A stretch of 64,000 bases of DNA. Source: Stentor coeruleus. Taxonomy: Eukaryota; Ciliophora; Heterotrichea; Heterotrichida; Stentoridae. Positions 9,130 to 18,044 of the stretch are shown in pieces. The notes under the pieces are model-generated. The model saw only the letters and a program-made list of their open reading frames with translations, did no database searches and was not told the origin of the DNA. Location: positions 1 to 64,000 of the forward strand of contig MPUH01000150.1 in NCBI GenBank assembly GCA_001970955.1. The letters run 5' to 3'. Both the position numbers and the translations under genes were made by a program. Each line of letters starts with the position of its first letter. Within the stretch, counting starts at the first letter, position 1.

Positions 9130-10656
9130 ATGAAATATGGACAATGGGCGAAAATTCCTATCACAATCTCTCAAGCCACAATCAAGAAGGGAAAAAAACC
9201 TTCTGAGCGGAAAAAAGACCTAAACAAGCTCAGGAAGGTGTTCCCACACNTTCCTATCACAATCTCTCAAGCCACAATCAAGAAGGGAAAAAAACCTTCT
9301 GAGCGGAAAAAAGATCTAAACAAGCTCAGGAAGGTGTTCCCACATGTACTTACTATTGAGATTGAAAGAATTTATAACGAGAGTGGAGAAAACTTAGAAA
9401 CTGCAATCTTAAACCTCAGCTCTTTTGAAATTATTCCAGAAAATTCATGCAAAAACATCGAACTACTCGAAGACATGTTTGAAGAAGTTGATAAAGATTA
9501 TATCCAACAAGTATATGGGCAATGTGGGGAAGATATTTCACAAGCCACAGCTTTTATGATTGAAGCTTCTGCAGAAGATGAAGCTTTAGGATCAGATGAT
9601 AACTTTGGTAGTCAGGAAATAGGTTATGTAAACAAAGAAGCATTAAATAGAAGGCTTAATAAAAGCTTTGGGGATATGCTAGCTGATCTATTTCCTAATG
9701 TAAATCGAGATGAAGCACTTCAAGTATACTTAAACAGTGGACGTGATATGATTAAAACATTTCAAATACTCGGGGCAACTAATGTTGGAAATTTTGAAGA
9801 AGAACCTGAAAAACCTATGAACCCAGTAACTAAATATGATGAAGAATACCCAGCAAACATAGGAACACCAAGGACAAAAGTTGTGAGAAAAGGTTATTGG
9901 GCTAAAGACCAAAACAACTTTTTCTTAGATGGTAATAATGTTGATGCAGTAAAAAAAATCGATATATTAAAAAAATCATTTCCTGCTATAGACGATATTG
10001 CAGTTAAAGAAATTTTCTTCCAAATGGGAGACAATCTTCAAGCAAGTATTGATAAACTAAAAGAATTATTTCCTTTAAACTATAGAGAAGTTGAAGTTGA
10101 AAAGACTATAAGAATCCCATATCATTCAATTCAACCAATACCTAAATCAGAAGATTATTCTCAAAATGACCTTTTAGATTATGATAAACCTATGCCTGAT
10201 AGTATTTTCAATGATAATTTAGAACTTATGCAAATGTCGAGAAAGCTTCATGATGTACTTTATCAAACTGCTAGTAGAGCAGCAGCTTCAGGGAATTTTT
10301 CAGATGCAAAAAGATTGACAAGTGAAGGAAAAAAGCATTTTAAAACTTTTAGAGATATTTATATGAAAACTTATAAGGAAATATTTAGAAGAAATAATGA
10401 GAAATTTGGTATTGATGCTATTGATTTACATGGATTACAGACCGAGGAAGCTTTATTGATGTTGGACTGCTTTTTGCGTAGGGCAAAAGGACAGTGTAGA
10501 AAAGTGGAGGTTATAACTGTAATTGAGATGTAGGGTAAAGGACTTCATTCTTATAGACGTATTTCAAAACTTAAACCTGAAGTAGCTAAGTTTTTGAATG
10601 AAAAAGGGATTAAGTATAGTGAACTTGAAGGTGGATATATGGTCTCACTAACTTAG
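9130..10656 (+). CDS. CUE-like / DUF1771 / Smr domain protein, with a 15-nt intron
   Basis: The N-terminal part carries about four CUE-like helical segments, each with a hydrophobic-F-P or similar core (LRKVFPHVLTIEIERIY, LEDMFEEVDKDYIQQVY, LADLFPNVNRDEALQVY, LKKSFPAIDDIAVKEIF). CUE domains bind ubiquitin. A DUF1771-like helical pair follows (SRAAASGNFSDAKRLTSEGKK), then a Smr domain with the DLHGL motif and, across the intron, the TGKGLHS motif. Smr domains bind or cut nucleic acid, and this order resembles N4BP2/CUE-Smr proteins. Exon 1 is 9130-10518, the intron is 10519-10533 and exon 2 is 10534-10656 (stop TAG). Without splicing the frame ends at 10533, in the middle of the Smr domain. 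An N-separated 95-bp duplication (9155-9345) adds 32 false residues near the start, so the true length is about 471. Confidence 0.88.
9155..9345. repeat. Duplicated 95-bp segment around a single N (assembly artefact)
   Basis: Bases 9155-9249 recur at 9251-9345 with an N at 9250. One mismatch is visible (gacctaaac against gatctaaac), and the final codon differs (cacac against cacat). Copy plus N is 96 bases, so the frame of the CUE-Smr gene survives. Confidence 0.85.
10519..10533 (+). other. 15-nt intron
   Basis: GTAATTGAGATGTAG lies in phase 0 between codons for VEVIT and GKGLHS. Removing it rebuilds the conserved TGKG motif of the Smr domain and extends the protein by 40 residues to a TAG at 10654-10656. 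If retained, its last three bases are an in-frame TAG. Confidence 0.95.
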
Positions 10657-10720
10657 CTGACTATTCTTCACTTTCTTTTTAGTATAGGTTAAGATTAGTT
10701 AGATATTAACTGATAATGTT

Positions 10721-11716
10721 TTAATCTTCATCATCATCTGAATATGACCTATACTCATTACATGCATATTGCTTTGGTATATAAAATATATGGTTTTTCG
10801 AAGAGTCTTCCAGCATTTTTATTTCATATTTCCTTATCAAATCTATTGTTTCCTTTGATGCTTGTATAACAATCCTATCCGAAGATATTTTAGAATTAAG
10901 CTGACTTGAGTGGATTAAAAACGGGTCATTTTTTGCCGAAAAATTAAAGAACTCAGCTAATTTGCTGCTTTTCAAAAAATACAAATCTGAGTTCATTTTC
11001 CACAAATAATTTTCCCCTTTAAAAATAAAAAAAGCGTCTGATATTTTCGAAGGATCAAAACTCACACTTTGCAAATGTTCCTTCCATTTAAAAATTTTCT
11101 GTACCAATATCGCTGAAATATCCCTAAGGTTTCTTAATGCTGATAAAAAGTAATTCTCAGCTTCATTTCTAGTTATTATCTTTGATACAATCTGATGTTT
11201 AAGTTCTAAAATATTACTTTCACGACTATATACAAGATTAAGAGCTATTTGTATTTCACTTGTATCATTGAGTAGATGTCGTATTTCATTAGTTAAAATC
11301 TGATTTTTATCTTTAAGATCTTTATTAGAAATAGCATCTAAGAAAACTCTTGTGAAATAAGAATCAATGTTATAACTGTTCATAAGGTTTATATAGGTTT
11401 CTAAAAAATATTTGTGTTGTTTTAATATAGACACTTTGAAATTGCTTTTTGACCTGAACTTTTGAATTAAAGATGAGTATGAGTGTTCTTTGATGATTTT
11501 ATTAGAGTCTATGGTTTTCTTTTTATTAGACACAGCGTGATAGAAACTTAAATGAGGGTCTTTGTTTGAATCATATTCTGGGATTTTGCTTAGATAAAAT
11601 CTTGGGTTCCAGTAGGTTTGTTTGGAAAAATTAGGTTCGGAGTTGTGACTTTTTAGAATGTCGGGACGGAGGAATTTGGAAAGACTGTCCATTTTTTGGG
11701 TGTATATTTTTATCAC
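10721..11716 (-). CDS. Unknown protein, 323-331 residues
   Basis: I do not recognise it with confidence. The first 110 residues are polar. Residues 110-260 look helical and folded, followed by the segment FIFKGENYLWKMNSDLYFLK, which looks like a conserved structural motif. The tail is acidic (RSYSDDDED). A second in-frame ATG at 11692 (MDSLSKFLRPD) is an equally good start, because the first eight residues look like translated leader. The gene is convergent with the CUE-Smr gene, its stop lying 64 bp from that gene's TAG. Confidence 0.65.
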   Translation of the reverse strand: MIKIYTQKMDSLSKFLRPDILKSHNSEPNFSKQTYWNPRFYLSKIPEYDSNKDPHLSFYHAVSNKKKTIDSNKIIKEHSYSSLIQKFRSKSNFKVSILKQHKYFLETYINLMNSYNIDSYFTRVFLDAISNKDLKDKNQILTNEIRHLLNDTSEIQIALNLVYSRESNILELKHQIVSKIITRNEAENYFLSALRNLRDISAILVQKIFKWKEHLQSVSFDPSKISDAFFIFKGENYLWKMNSDLYFLKSSKLAEFFNFSAKNDPFLIHSSQLNSKISSDRIVIQASKETIDLIRKYEIKMLEDSSKNHIFYIPKQYACNEYRSYSDDDED

Positions 11717-11811
11717 TAAAAGCCATGCTTTAAATCATATATATATGTATATCATAACTTCACATTCGGATTCAAGAAATTTTACATGCTAAATTTTGTG
11801 AAAAAAACTAA

Positions 11812-12071
11812 AAATACAAAAAAGGACTAAATTGGCATATAAAATTTTTCTATAATTTGTGCATACTTGATAAAAACAAACCTTTATGTAAACATTTTAA
11901 AGTTGAAGGTTATTTAGATCTTAATGGACAGGTAAAGTTTACACCAATAAAATTTTTGATAATACAATAGGAAAAGAAATTGAAATGTTCTTTGCATGGC
12001 ATATTCGCGGAGTGATACTAGATTTGACTAATTTTAAATCTAAAATCTTAAGATTTAATAGTCAATTTTGA
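11812..12071 (+). pseudogene. Decayed protein-coding remnant
   Basis: Two overlapping open stretches without a start codon read like protein. In 11812-11970 the product includes CKHFKVEGYLDLNGQVKFTP. In 11958-12071 it includes IGKEIEMFFAWHIRGVILDL. They join if one base is missing from the A/T homopolymer near 11949-11957. There is no in-frame ATG before the upstream stop at 11809-11811 and no 15-nt intron that would link the frames. I do not recognise the family. The balanced amino-acid content differs from the Lys/Asn/Ile/Phe noise of the surrounding DNA. It could also be an exon of an unrecognised gene carrying a sequencing error. Confidence 0.45.
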
Positions 12072-12352
12072 ATTTGTTTCTATGTAAATATAATAATAGA
12101 TAATATTTTCATAATTTATGATAAAATGACATAAATTGAATTAGAAAACTTTGATTGAAGCTACTACCCAAAAAATTTTTTTTGTCCTACCGAATTTTAT
12201 GAATATTATGTTACACAATTGTAACAAACATTGTGCTATAAAACTAAAAGTTTTAAAAGTGTCAATCAGCCTAATTTTAAAAGGATTTTGGGTAAAAAAG
12301 GACATAATCAAGATGACTAATTAAATACTTAATTCTCTCAATAGCATAATAA

Positions 12353-13226
12353 ATGTTTCAAGTAGTCCTTAACAAAGTTGGATACGTAGTTCAAGTATAT
12401 GTACTTTATTCAATCCACATTGCTGTATATTACGAGATTACTAGCATTGAAGAATACTTGCTATTATTATCTAAACACGATAGGGATTTCAATCACTTGA
12501 CTGGCTGGCCTCTTTACTTTCTAACTATGTACTATTACTATAATGTTTGTACAATGAAAGCAGGCAAAGTTCGTAAAAACTGGGATTTATACTGCAAAGG
12601 CGATCGATACGCAATGCCGACTTGTCCTAAATGTTCATGTAGCAAGCCATTAAGAACCTCACATTGTCGGAAATGTGATGTGTGTATATGTCGTCGTNTG
12701 TTCATGTAGCAAGCCATTAAGAACCTCACATTGTCGGAAATGTGATGTGTGTATATGTCGTCGTGATCACCATTGTTTTTTCACAAACAATTGTATAGGA
12801 GCGACAAACCATAAAGCATTTATTTGGTTCTTAATATTTGGATTTCTTGGAAGTTTGCATTTTATATATCGAGGATCACAATGGCAACTAGAATGGTATT
12901 ATGGGACAAAGCTTGAGCATTATTCTACTTTTTATGCCTTGCTTATGTCTGTTCATATCTATAATATGATGGGTTTTACAGGGCTTTTAGGCTATTTGAC
13001 TTTCAAAACACTTAAAAATGCTATAAGTAATGCATCAACTATGGAAGGATGGATGGAAAAAAGATGTTGTGGAGATAGTCCTATGAACTTGTATGACCTT
13101 GGAATCATTTCGAATTGGGTTGGAGTACTTGGAATGAACCCACTTTTGTGGTTTGCGATAAGTCCTCCTGCTAGACATTCAGTGCCTTTAGGTCCTGAGT
13201 TCCCAACAAAGCCAGAGTTTTTATAA
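12353..13226 (+). CDS. DHHC-type palmitoyltransferase
   Basis: Membrane S-acyltransferase. The cysteine-rich domain reads [20 protein letters not shown], then [20 protein letters not shown], with the catalytic DHHC at 12765-12776. Two membrane segments lie before it (about residues 5-28 and 45-63) and two after ([18 protein letters not shown] and the segment around [15 protein letters not shown]), giving the usual four-helix layout with the DHHC loop in the cytosol. The enzyme would attach palmitate to cysteines of membrane-associated proteins. As printed the gene is broken: a 66-bp duplication plus N (12632-12764) adds 67 bases and shifts the frame inside the DHHC domain. Counting the segment once gives 807 bases, an open frame of 268 residues from the ATG at 12353 to the TAA at 13226, so the gene itself is very probably intact. 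Confidence 0.9.
12632..12764. repeat. Duplicated 66-bp segment around a single N, causing a false frameshift
   Basis: Bases 12632-12697 recur at 12699-12764 with an N at 12698. The copies look identical. Copy plus N is 67 bases, not a multiple of three, so this is the only one of the four N duplications in the window that breaks its host gene (the DHHC palmitoyltransferase). Confidence 0.88.
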
Positions 13227-13436
13227 TTAAATGGACTTTTGAAGAGTTGGAGATTTAGATAGGTTTTATGAAGGTTAGTTATAAGTTTTATGAAAGATTT
13301 TTTTTTGAAGAATATGAGAAGTGCCATTGTTATGGAGAAGAATAAATAAAATCATTAAGCAGATGTAGACCTGCTGATAATTTCTAATAAATTTTTCTAA
13401 GCAACCCAATTATACTACTAACCTATTATTTTTATC

Positions 13437-14828
13437 TTATGAATATATTCCTCCTATAAAAATACTTGCACAAAATCCAAGTATAATGAACATAATAACT
13501 TTCCACAATGAAGCATTATGAACATCAAACTGACTTGAGGATAAACTTATTTTTTTGCTGATCAAATTTAATACTGGGATAAACGCAATATAACCTACAG
13601 CCGCTAAAATTCCAAATATCTTTAATAAAATCCCTACTGGAAATGTAAAAATTGCGAATGAAAATGGAATTATCAGAATGAAAAACTCCAAATTGATTTT
13701 TTTGAAAGCATTGTCTAATTCTCTTTCACACAAATAATCTCCCAAATTACGTTTAAGCGATGAACCAACTATAAGTCCTGTAGAAAAAGCTGAGACTGGA
13801 CTTAACATTACAAGTAATAATTCTATAAAAGTAGAATATAATGGGCGATACTGCCACATAAATCCAGCAGTAAACCCAATAAAATCATAGCTAAAGTTTT
13901 CTTGGATATCATCAATTGCTAGAGTTAGGATTACTCCTAATAGTGAAAAAAGGAAAAAACAAAGAAACATACAATATTTTAAAGTACTTGAAAATGATTT
14001 AGGTCTCTGGGTTAAGTGATAAATACTAGCTAGTTGAGGTTGGATTAAAAAACAAGTAAAGGATACTGATAATATTTCCCCAATGTTTGTAAAATTGTAA
14101 ATTGTTGGAGGCATGAACATCTTGAATATTCCTGTTGAAATATTTCTCTGATATATTGTAAGTTTTAAACAAAACAATGATGCGATTATGATAAGAAGTA
14201 GTCTATAAGCGCAAGTTACAAAATGGATGTTCATCTGATTTTCAATACTTCTACTAATATAATGATAAGTAAATACCATGAAAACGCAAAGAAAGAATAA
14301 ATATACGCCTCTGCATCTTGTAAAAAACTCATTTTCAGAATATATATCACAGGTCTCTACTGGTCCTATTGGCAAATAATATGCTAGGGTACTAGCGAAA
14401 GTACTGAAACAAAGACACATTAATAAAAGCGAACAAGTATTAAAAATCACTATTGGAGCAAAACTAAGAATTTTACCCAATAAAATATTCGAAGCATTAT
14501 CTGTATCGATTCTGCATTCGTTTTCTTGATTTTCATTAGCTACTATCGGTATCACCTCTCCTTTAACTAATTGAGTTATTGATAGCTTTCCATAACCATA
14601 ATCCTTGGAGTTTTTGATATGACTTGATTTGTAATGAATTTCTAAAAGCATGTGAGACAATTTGAAGCTTAAAATGCCTGTTATCATGAGTATTATTCCC
14701 GATAAGACCACCCCTGAATGTGAAAATGCTGCTGGTATAGCTAGCATTCCTGGATTGAGGATAATATTTAAAACTAGGGCATGAGTGTAAAAACTACTTA
14801 AAGGTTGTTCCATTTTATTTATAAGCAA
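13437..14828 (-). CDS. Amino-acid transporter of the AAAP (Aa_trans) family
   Basis: Multi-pass membrane protein of 463 residues with about eleven hydrophobic segments. The first helices carry the AAAP signature (LNIILNPGMLAIPAAFSHSG), matching the conserved N-x-x-x-G-x-G/A-x-L-x-x-P pattern that binds substrate in this family. A polar loop (about residues 70-120) separates the second and third helices, and a Cys-containing outside loop follows (PVETCDIYSENEFFTRCRG). Proteins of this family carry amino acids with protons or sodium across plasma or lysosomal membranes; the substrate cannot be told. The start may be the second ATG (MEQPLSSF, 14813), which lines up with the start of the paralogue at 16038-17432. 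The two transporters share the NTILNP/NIILNP and IQPQLASIYHLT-like segments and are clearly duplicates. Confidence 0.88.
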   Translation of the reverse strand: MLINKMEQPLSSFYTHALVLNIILNPGMLAIPAAFSHSGVVLSGIILMITGILSFKLSHMLLEIHYKSSHIKNSKDYGYGKLSITQLVKGEVIPIVANENQENECRIDTDNASNILLGKILSFAPIVIFNTCSLLLMCLCFSTFASTLAYYLPIGPVETCDIYSENEFFTRCRGVYLFFLCVFMVFTYHYISRSIENQMNIHFVTCAYRLLLIIIASLFCLKLTIYQRNISTGIFKMFMPPTIYNFTNIGEILSVSFTCFLIQPQLASIYHLTQRPKSFSSTLKYCMFLCFFLFSLLGVILTLAIDDIQENFSYDFIGFTAGFMWQYRPLYSTFIELLLVMLSPVSAFSTGLIVGSSLKRNLGDYLCERELDNAFKKINLEFFILIIPFSFAIFTFPVGILLKIFGILAAVGYIAFIPVLNLISKKISLSSSQFDVHNASLWKVIMFIILGFCASIFIGGIYS

Positions 14829-15331
14829 AGTTTAAGTATAAAATAAGTCATTTTATTAGACCTTTGAGGTAGATAAAGTGGGATCAGAAATTAGAATAAA
14901 CACTAATAGACTGTATAAATATTAATTAGATAGTAGTTCTAATGATTATAATTGAAAACGTAAGCTGAGGTCTTTGCATTAGTGCGTGATGAGGTTATAT
15001 TTTTTAAAGAAACAAAACTTAATCAAAGGTAGGTTTTCTTAATAATATATGCTTATTTTTTAAGGATTATTTATGAAATATTCAATAGTTACCAGCTTTT
15101 ATACAAAAACTTTATATTTTTCTCTGAAATTTTTAGTTTTAACTTGATCAAAAAGGAAAAGGCTAATATTAGTATAGTATAAAATTTAATATTTTTTTAG
15201 AATATGATCGGGCTGTAATTAATAATAATGCATTTTAAATTGATATCAGCAAGGCAAAGGCTATGAAAGTGATTTAGTATTTATATTGTATTAAGCTTAA
15301 AAAGAAAGTATTTTCTTTTAAACACACTTTT
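14829..15331. other. Intergenic region between divergent genes
   Basis: This 503-bp AT-rich gap separates a minus-strand transporter gene from a plus-strand unknown gene, so it must hold both promoters. No open frame of note, repeat or RNA gene was found. Confidence 0.6.
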
Positions 15332-15778
15332 ATGCACTTTTCTAATATGTTAGAAAATTCGTTTGAAAATATTTTTCACAGCAATCCAAAATGCAGTCAA
15401 GATTTACAGTATTGGCGAGATAAAATAGAAAAAAACATACAAAAGCACAGTTCTCGTGACCATAGTCGCCACAAAAGTTGTGATGTTTACAAGCTAAATC
15501 AGCTTAACACTAGATTGCACATGCTATGTTCTGAGCATAACAAAATCAAAAAAACAATTGAAACCCAAGAAAACATGCTAAAAATATATAAAACCATTGA
15601 CCAAAGCGAGGAATGCACTCAAAGTTCAAATTTCTCGACCCCAGTTAGTAACAAAAATCAAAAAAATAATAACGACATGTATTTAGTCACTTTTGGGCCA
15701 GGGGCGAATTGGTCTGAAAGCGCGAAAGCTAAACGAAGCTTCCCTCGTGACGTTTTTACATGCAGAAAACTATTTTAA
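15332..15778 (+). CDS. Unknown small protein, 148 residues
   Basis: I do not recognise it. The middle (about residues 25-92) is a charged helix likely to form a coiled coil (LQYWRDKIEKNIQKH and LCSEHNKIKKTIETQENMLK). A polar Ser/Asn linker follows. The C-terminus, MYLVTFGPGANWSESAKAKR then SFPRDVFTCRKLF, looks like a short conserved peptide. Codon use is varied, unlike chance frames in this DNA, and the gene sits between two transporter genes on the opposite strand. It is probably real, with no functional hint. Confidence 0.6.
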   Translation: MHFSNMLENSFENIFHSNPKCSQDLQYWRDKIEKNIQKHSSRDHSRHKSCDVYKLNQLNTRLHMLCSEHNKIKKTIETQENMLKIYKTIDQSEECTQSSNFSTPVSNKNQKNNNDMYLVTFGPGANWSESAKAKRSFPRDVFTCRKLF

Positions 15779-16037
15779 GTTAATTAACATGGTATACTTA
15801 TAAGATTTATTTTGCTAATTTTCTAATTATAAGTTCATAAATAAATACCTAATTTATTACATACAAAACTAATAATTTCAGTTTTTCTATAATATTTGTA
15901 TATTTGACTATATCTATATCTAAAATTATATATTTCTTATATAATTAAACTAGTTTCAATTAGCGAAATTTTTGATTTTAAAACTAATTCTGTAACTACT
16001 TTAAAAAAACTAACAATTATATAACTGATAAAATTAT

Positions 16038-17432
16038 CTAAGAATAGCTAAAAACTAATGCAATAGTTAAAATGACCCCAATTGCCGCTACAAACAAATT
16101 CCCCATCTTATTGTACTTCTTAATATCGCAATCACTATTAAACTCACTCAAACTTTTCCCAGCAATATGCGCAATAGGTATTATAAAAACCAAAGACCCA
16201 ACCGCAATTACTCCAGAAATTTTTATAACAGTATTAAAATCTGGGGAAAAACAAGCAAAGACAAAAGGTACAAAAGTTATCAAGAAATACATCAAACAAC
16301 TTGTATACTTTTTTTCAATCTTTTTCTCTATGAAATAATTAAGCCAATTGTTGTGAAATGTAATTCCAACTATTAAAGAACTCGAAAAAGCTGTGATTGG
16401 TCCAAGAAACTTGATAATATGTTCAATAAACAATGAATATATAGGCCTTTGATGCCACATAAAACCTGCTGAATAATCTTTAAAGTTTCTCGTAAAATCT
16501 TTTTGTACTTCATCAAGAGCAGGTGGGACTATAATTCCTAAAGGTAAAAGTAAAAATATGCAACAAGCAAGTGAGAATTTAATCATTCTTGAAAAAGACG
16601 GAGCACGTCCTGTTAGTTGATAAATACTTGCAAGTTGTGGTTGGACTATCATACAAGATATAGCAACTGGGATAAGTTCTTTAAACCCATCTAAGTCGAA
16701 GCTTTTATTTGAAATAATGCTTTTATATTCGCCAGAGTTTACTGTACTTTGCTTGAGTAAAAGCACTATGGATGATATAATAGTTATTAAAACTATAAGT
16801 ACTCTAACAATACATGTGATTTTTTGAATAAATAACTGACTATCTATACCTTTAACAATATACATATTCAGTAATATCAAAAAAACACATAAATAAGCGA
16901 AGTATATAATTCGACATCTTGAAAAAAAGTCAACTTGGGAATAAATATCACAAGTTTCATAAGTACTAATTGAGATTTCTAAAGCTAAAGTGCTGGCAAA
17001 AACAACATAAGATATGATTAGTAAGAGCATGCTAAGTACAGTTCCTAGTATCCCCATAACAAGACCAAAAGGTGTTCCGAGGAGAATGGTCATTGAGTAA
17101 ATTGTATCAACTTTTCTGTTGAGATTAGAATTCTCATAAGCGGAAATTTTTTTGTCTTGATAGCTGAAGATGTCTAAGACTCCAAAGTTTATTTCATTTC
17201 CTTCATCTTTGGCTAGTTGGATATGAGCGGCTTTATAATGGATTTCGATGAGCATATGGGCAAGTAAGGACCCCATAAAAGTAAAAGAAATAAGAACAAA
17301 GATTGAAAGGATGGTCCCAGAAGTACTAAATGCATAAGGTATGCATAACATTGCTGGGTTTAATATAGTATTTAAAATCAGTGCGAAGTGCTGTGAGAAT
17401 TTTTCTTCCTGCGTTTCCATATTTATATCCAT
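16038..17432 (-). CDS. Amino-acid transporter of the AAAP family, second copy
   Basis: Paralogue of the transporter at 13437-14828, with about eleven membrane segments, the LNTILNPAMLCIPYAFSTSG signature near the start, the outside loop with TCDIYSQVDFFSRC, and MIVQPQLASIYQLTGRAPSF in the middle. The open frame extends upstream to an ATG at 17582, but the extra 50 residues are Lys/Tyr/Phe/Ile-rich and look like translated leader. The start is placed at 17432 (MDINMETQ); 17420 (METQEEKF) is as likely, because it aligns with MEQPLSSF of the paralogue. Two copies within 4 kb on the same strand indicate a local duplication with a small unrelated gene between them. Confidence 0.87.
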   Translation of the reverse strand: MDINMETQEEKFSQHFALILNTILNPAMLCIPYAFSTSGTILSIFVLISFTFMGSLLAHMLIEIHYKAAHIQLAKDEGNEINFGVLDIFSYQDKKISAYENSNLNRKVDTIYSMTILLGTPFGLVMGILGTVLSMLLLIISYVVFASTLALEISISTYETCDIYSQVDFFSRCRIIYFAYLCVFLILLNMYIVKGIDSQLFIQKITCIVRVLIVLITIISSIVLLLKQSTVNSGEYKSIISNKSFDLDGFKELIPVAISCMIVQPQLASIYQLTGRAPSFSRMIKFSLACCIFLLLPLGIIVPPALDEVQKDFTRNFKDYSAGFMWHQRPIYSLFIEHIIKFLGPITAFSSSLIVGITFHNNWLNYFIEKKIEKKYTSCLMYFLITFVPFVFACFSPDFNTVIKISGVIAVGSLVFIIPIAHIAGKSLSEFNSDCDIKKYNKMGNLFVAAIGVILTIALVFSYS

Positions 17433-18044
17433 ACTTTCTGAAATGAGATATTTAGATTTAGATTGACTGTTATAAATAAAAAAATAGATTTTTGAATATT
17501 TTATGAAGAGACTTAAGAGTTGTTTTTGAGATAGTTTATAAAATACTATTTTATAAAATAAATGGGTTTGAAATATTTTCATGAAAAAGTTGAAGTAAAA
17601 TATGAATTATTAAAATGGATGTATGTCATTTTGGCTGGATAAGGTGGTTTTTTGATAAAAATAAGAGTAAATTTTATTAATTGTGAATTCATTTAATATA
17701 AGAATGATGAAAAAGTTGAAGATTAATTTGCTATTGTTCATTATGCTTTAAAAACTGTTGATAGTTAATATACTATACATATAATATCCAAAAAACATGA
17801 ATTTAGGTATACTATAAAATTTCCTTATAACTTTATAAATAAAGTTTTTCAGCTTTAATAAACTTATTATCTTCTTTAAAAATTACTTCCAAATAAAATT
17901 TATTACATTTTAATAAACTTAAGTCTTTATTCACATACATAATCACATATTAATCCACTTAACATTTATCTCATACACAATTACCATCTGAAAACATTTT
18001 ATTTCCAAAATTTCCTCTTCTACGATAATAACTTTTATTCAAAA
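17433..18044. other. Intergenic region between divergent genes
   Basis: About 610 bp between the minus-strand transporter and the plus-strand CEP120 gene. The last 200 bases before 18045 are C-rich with few G on the plus strand, the leader composition seen before other genes here. No RNA gene or repeat was recognised. Confidence 0.6.

Noticed and set aside
12353-13226. DHHC gene as a pseudogene or as two genes
   Set aside because: The frameshift is fully explained by the N-separated 66-bp duplication; counting the segment once restores an open frame of 807 bases with intact motifs.
17433-17582. N-terminal extension of the second amino-acid transporter
   Set aside because: The added 50 residues are Lys/Tyr/Phe/Ile-rich with no equivalent in the paralogue; the start at 17432 or 17420 aligns with the paralogue start.
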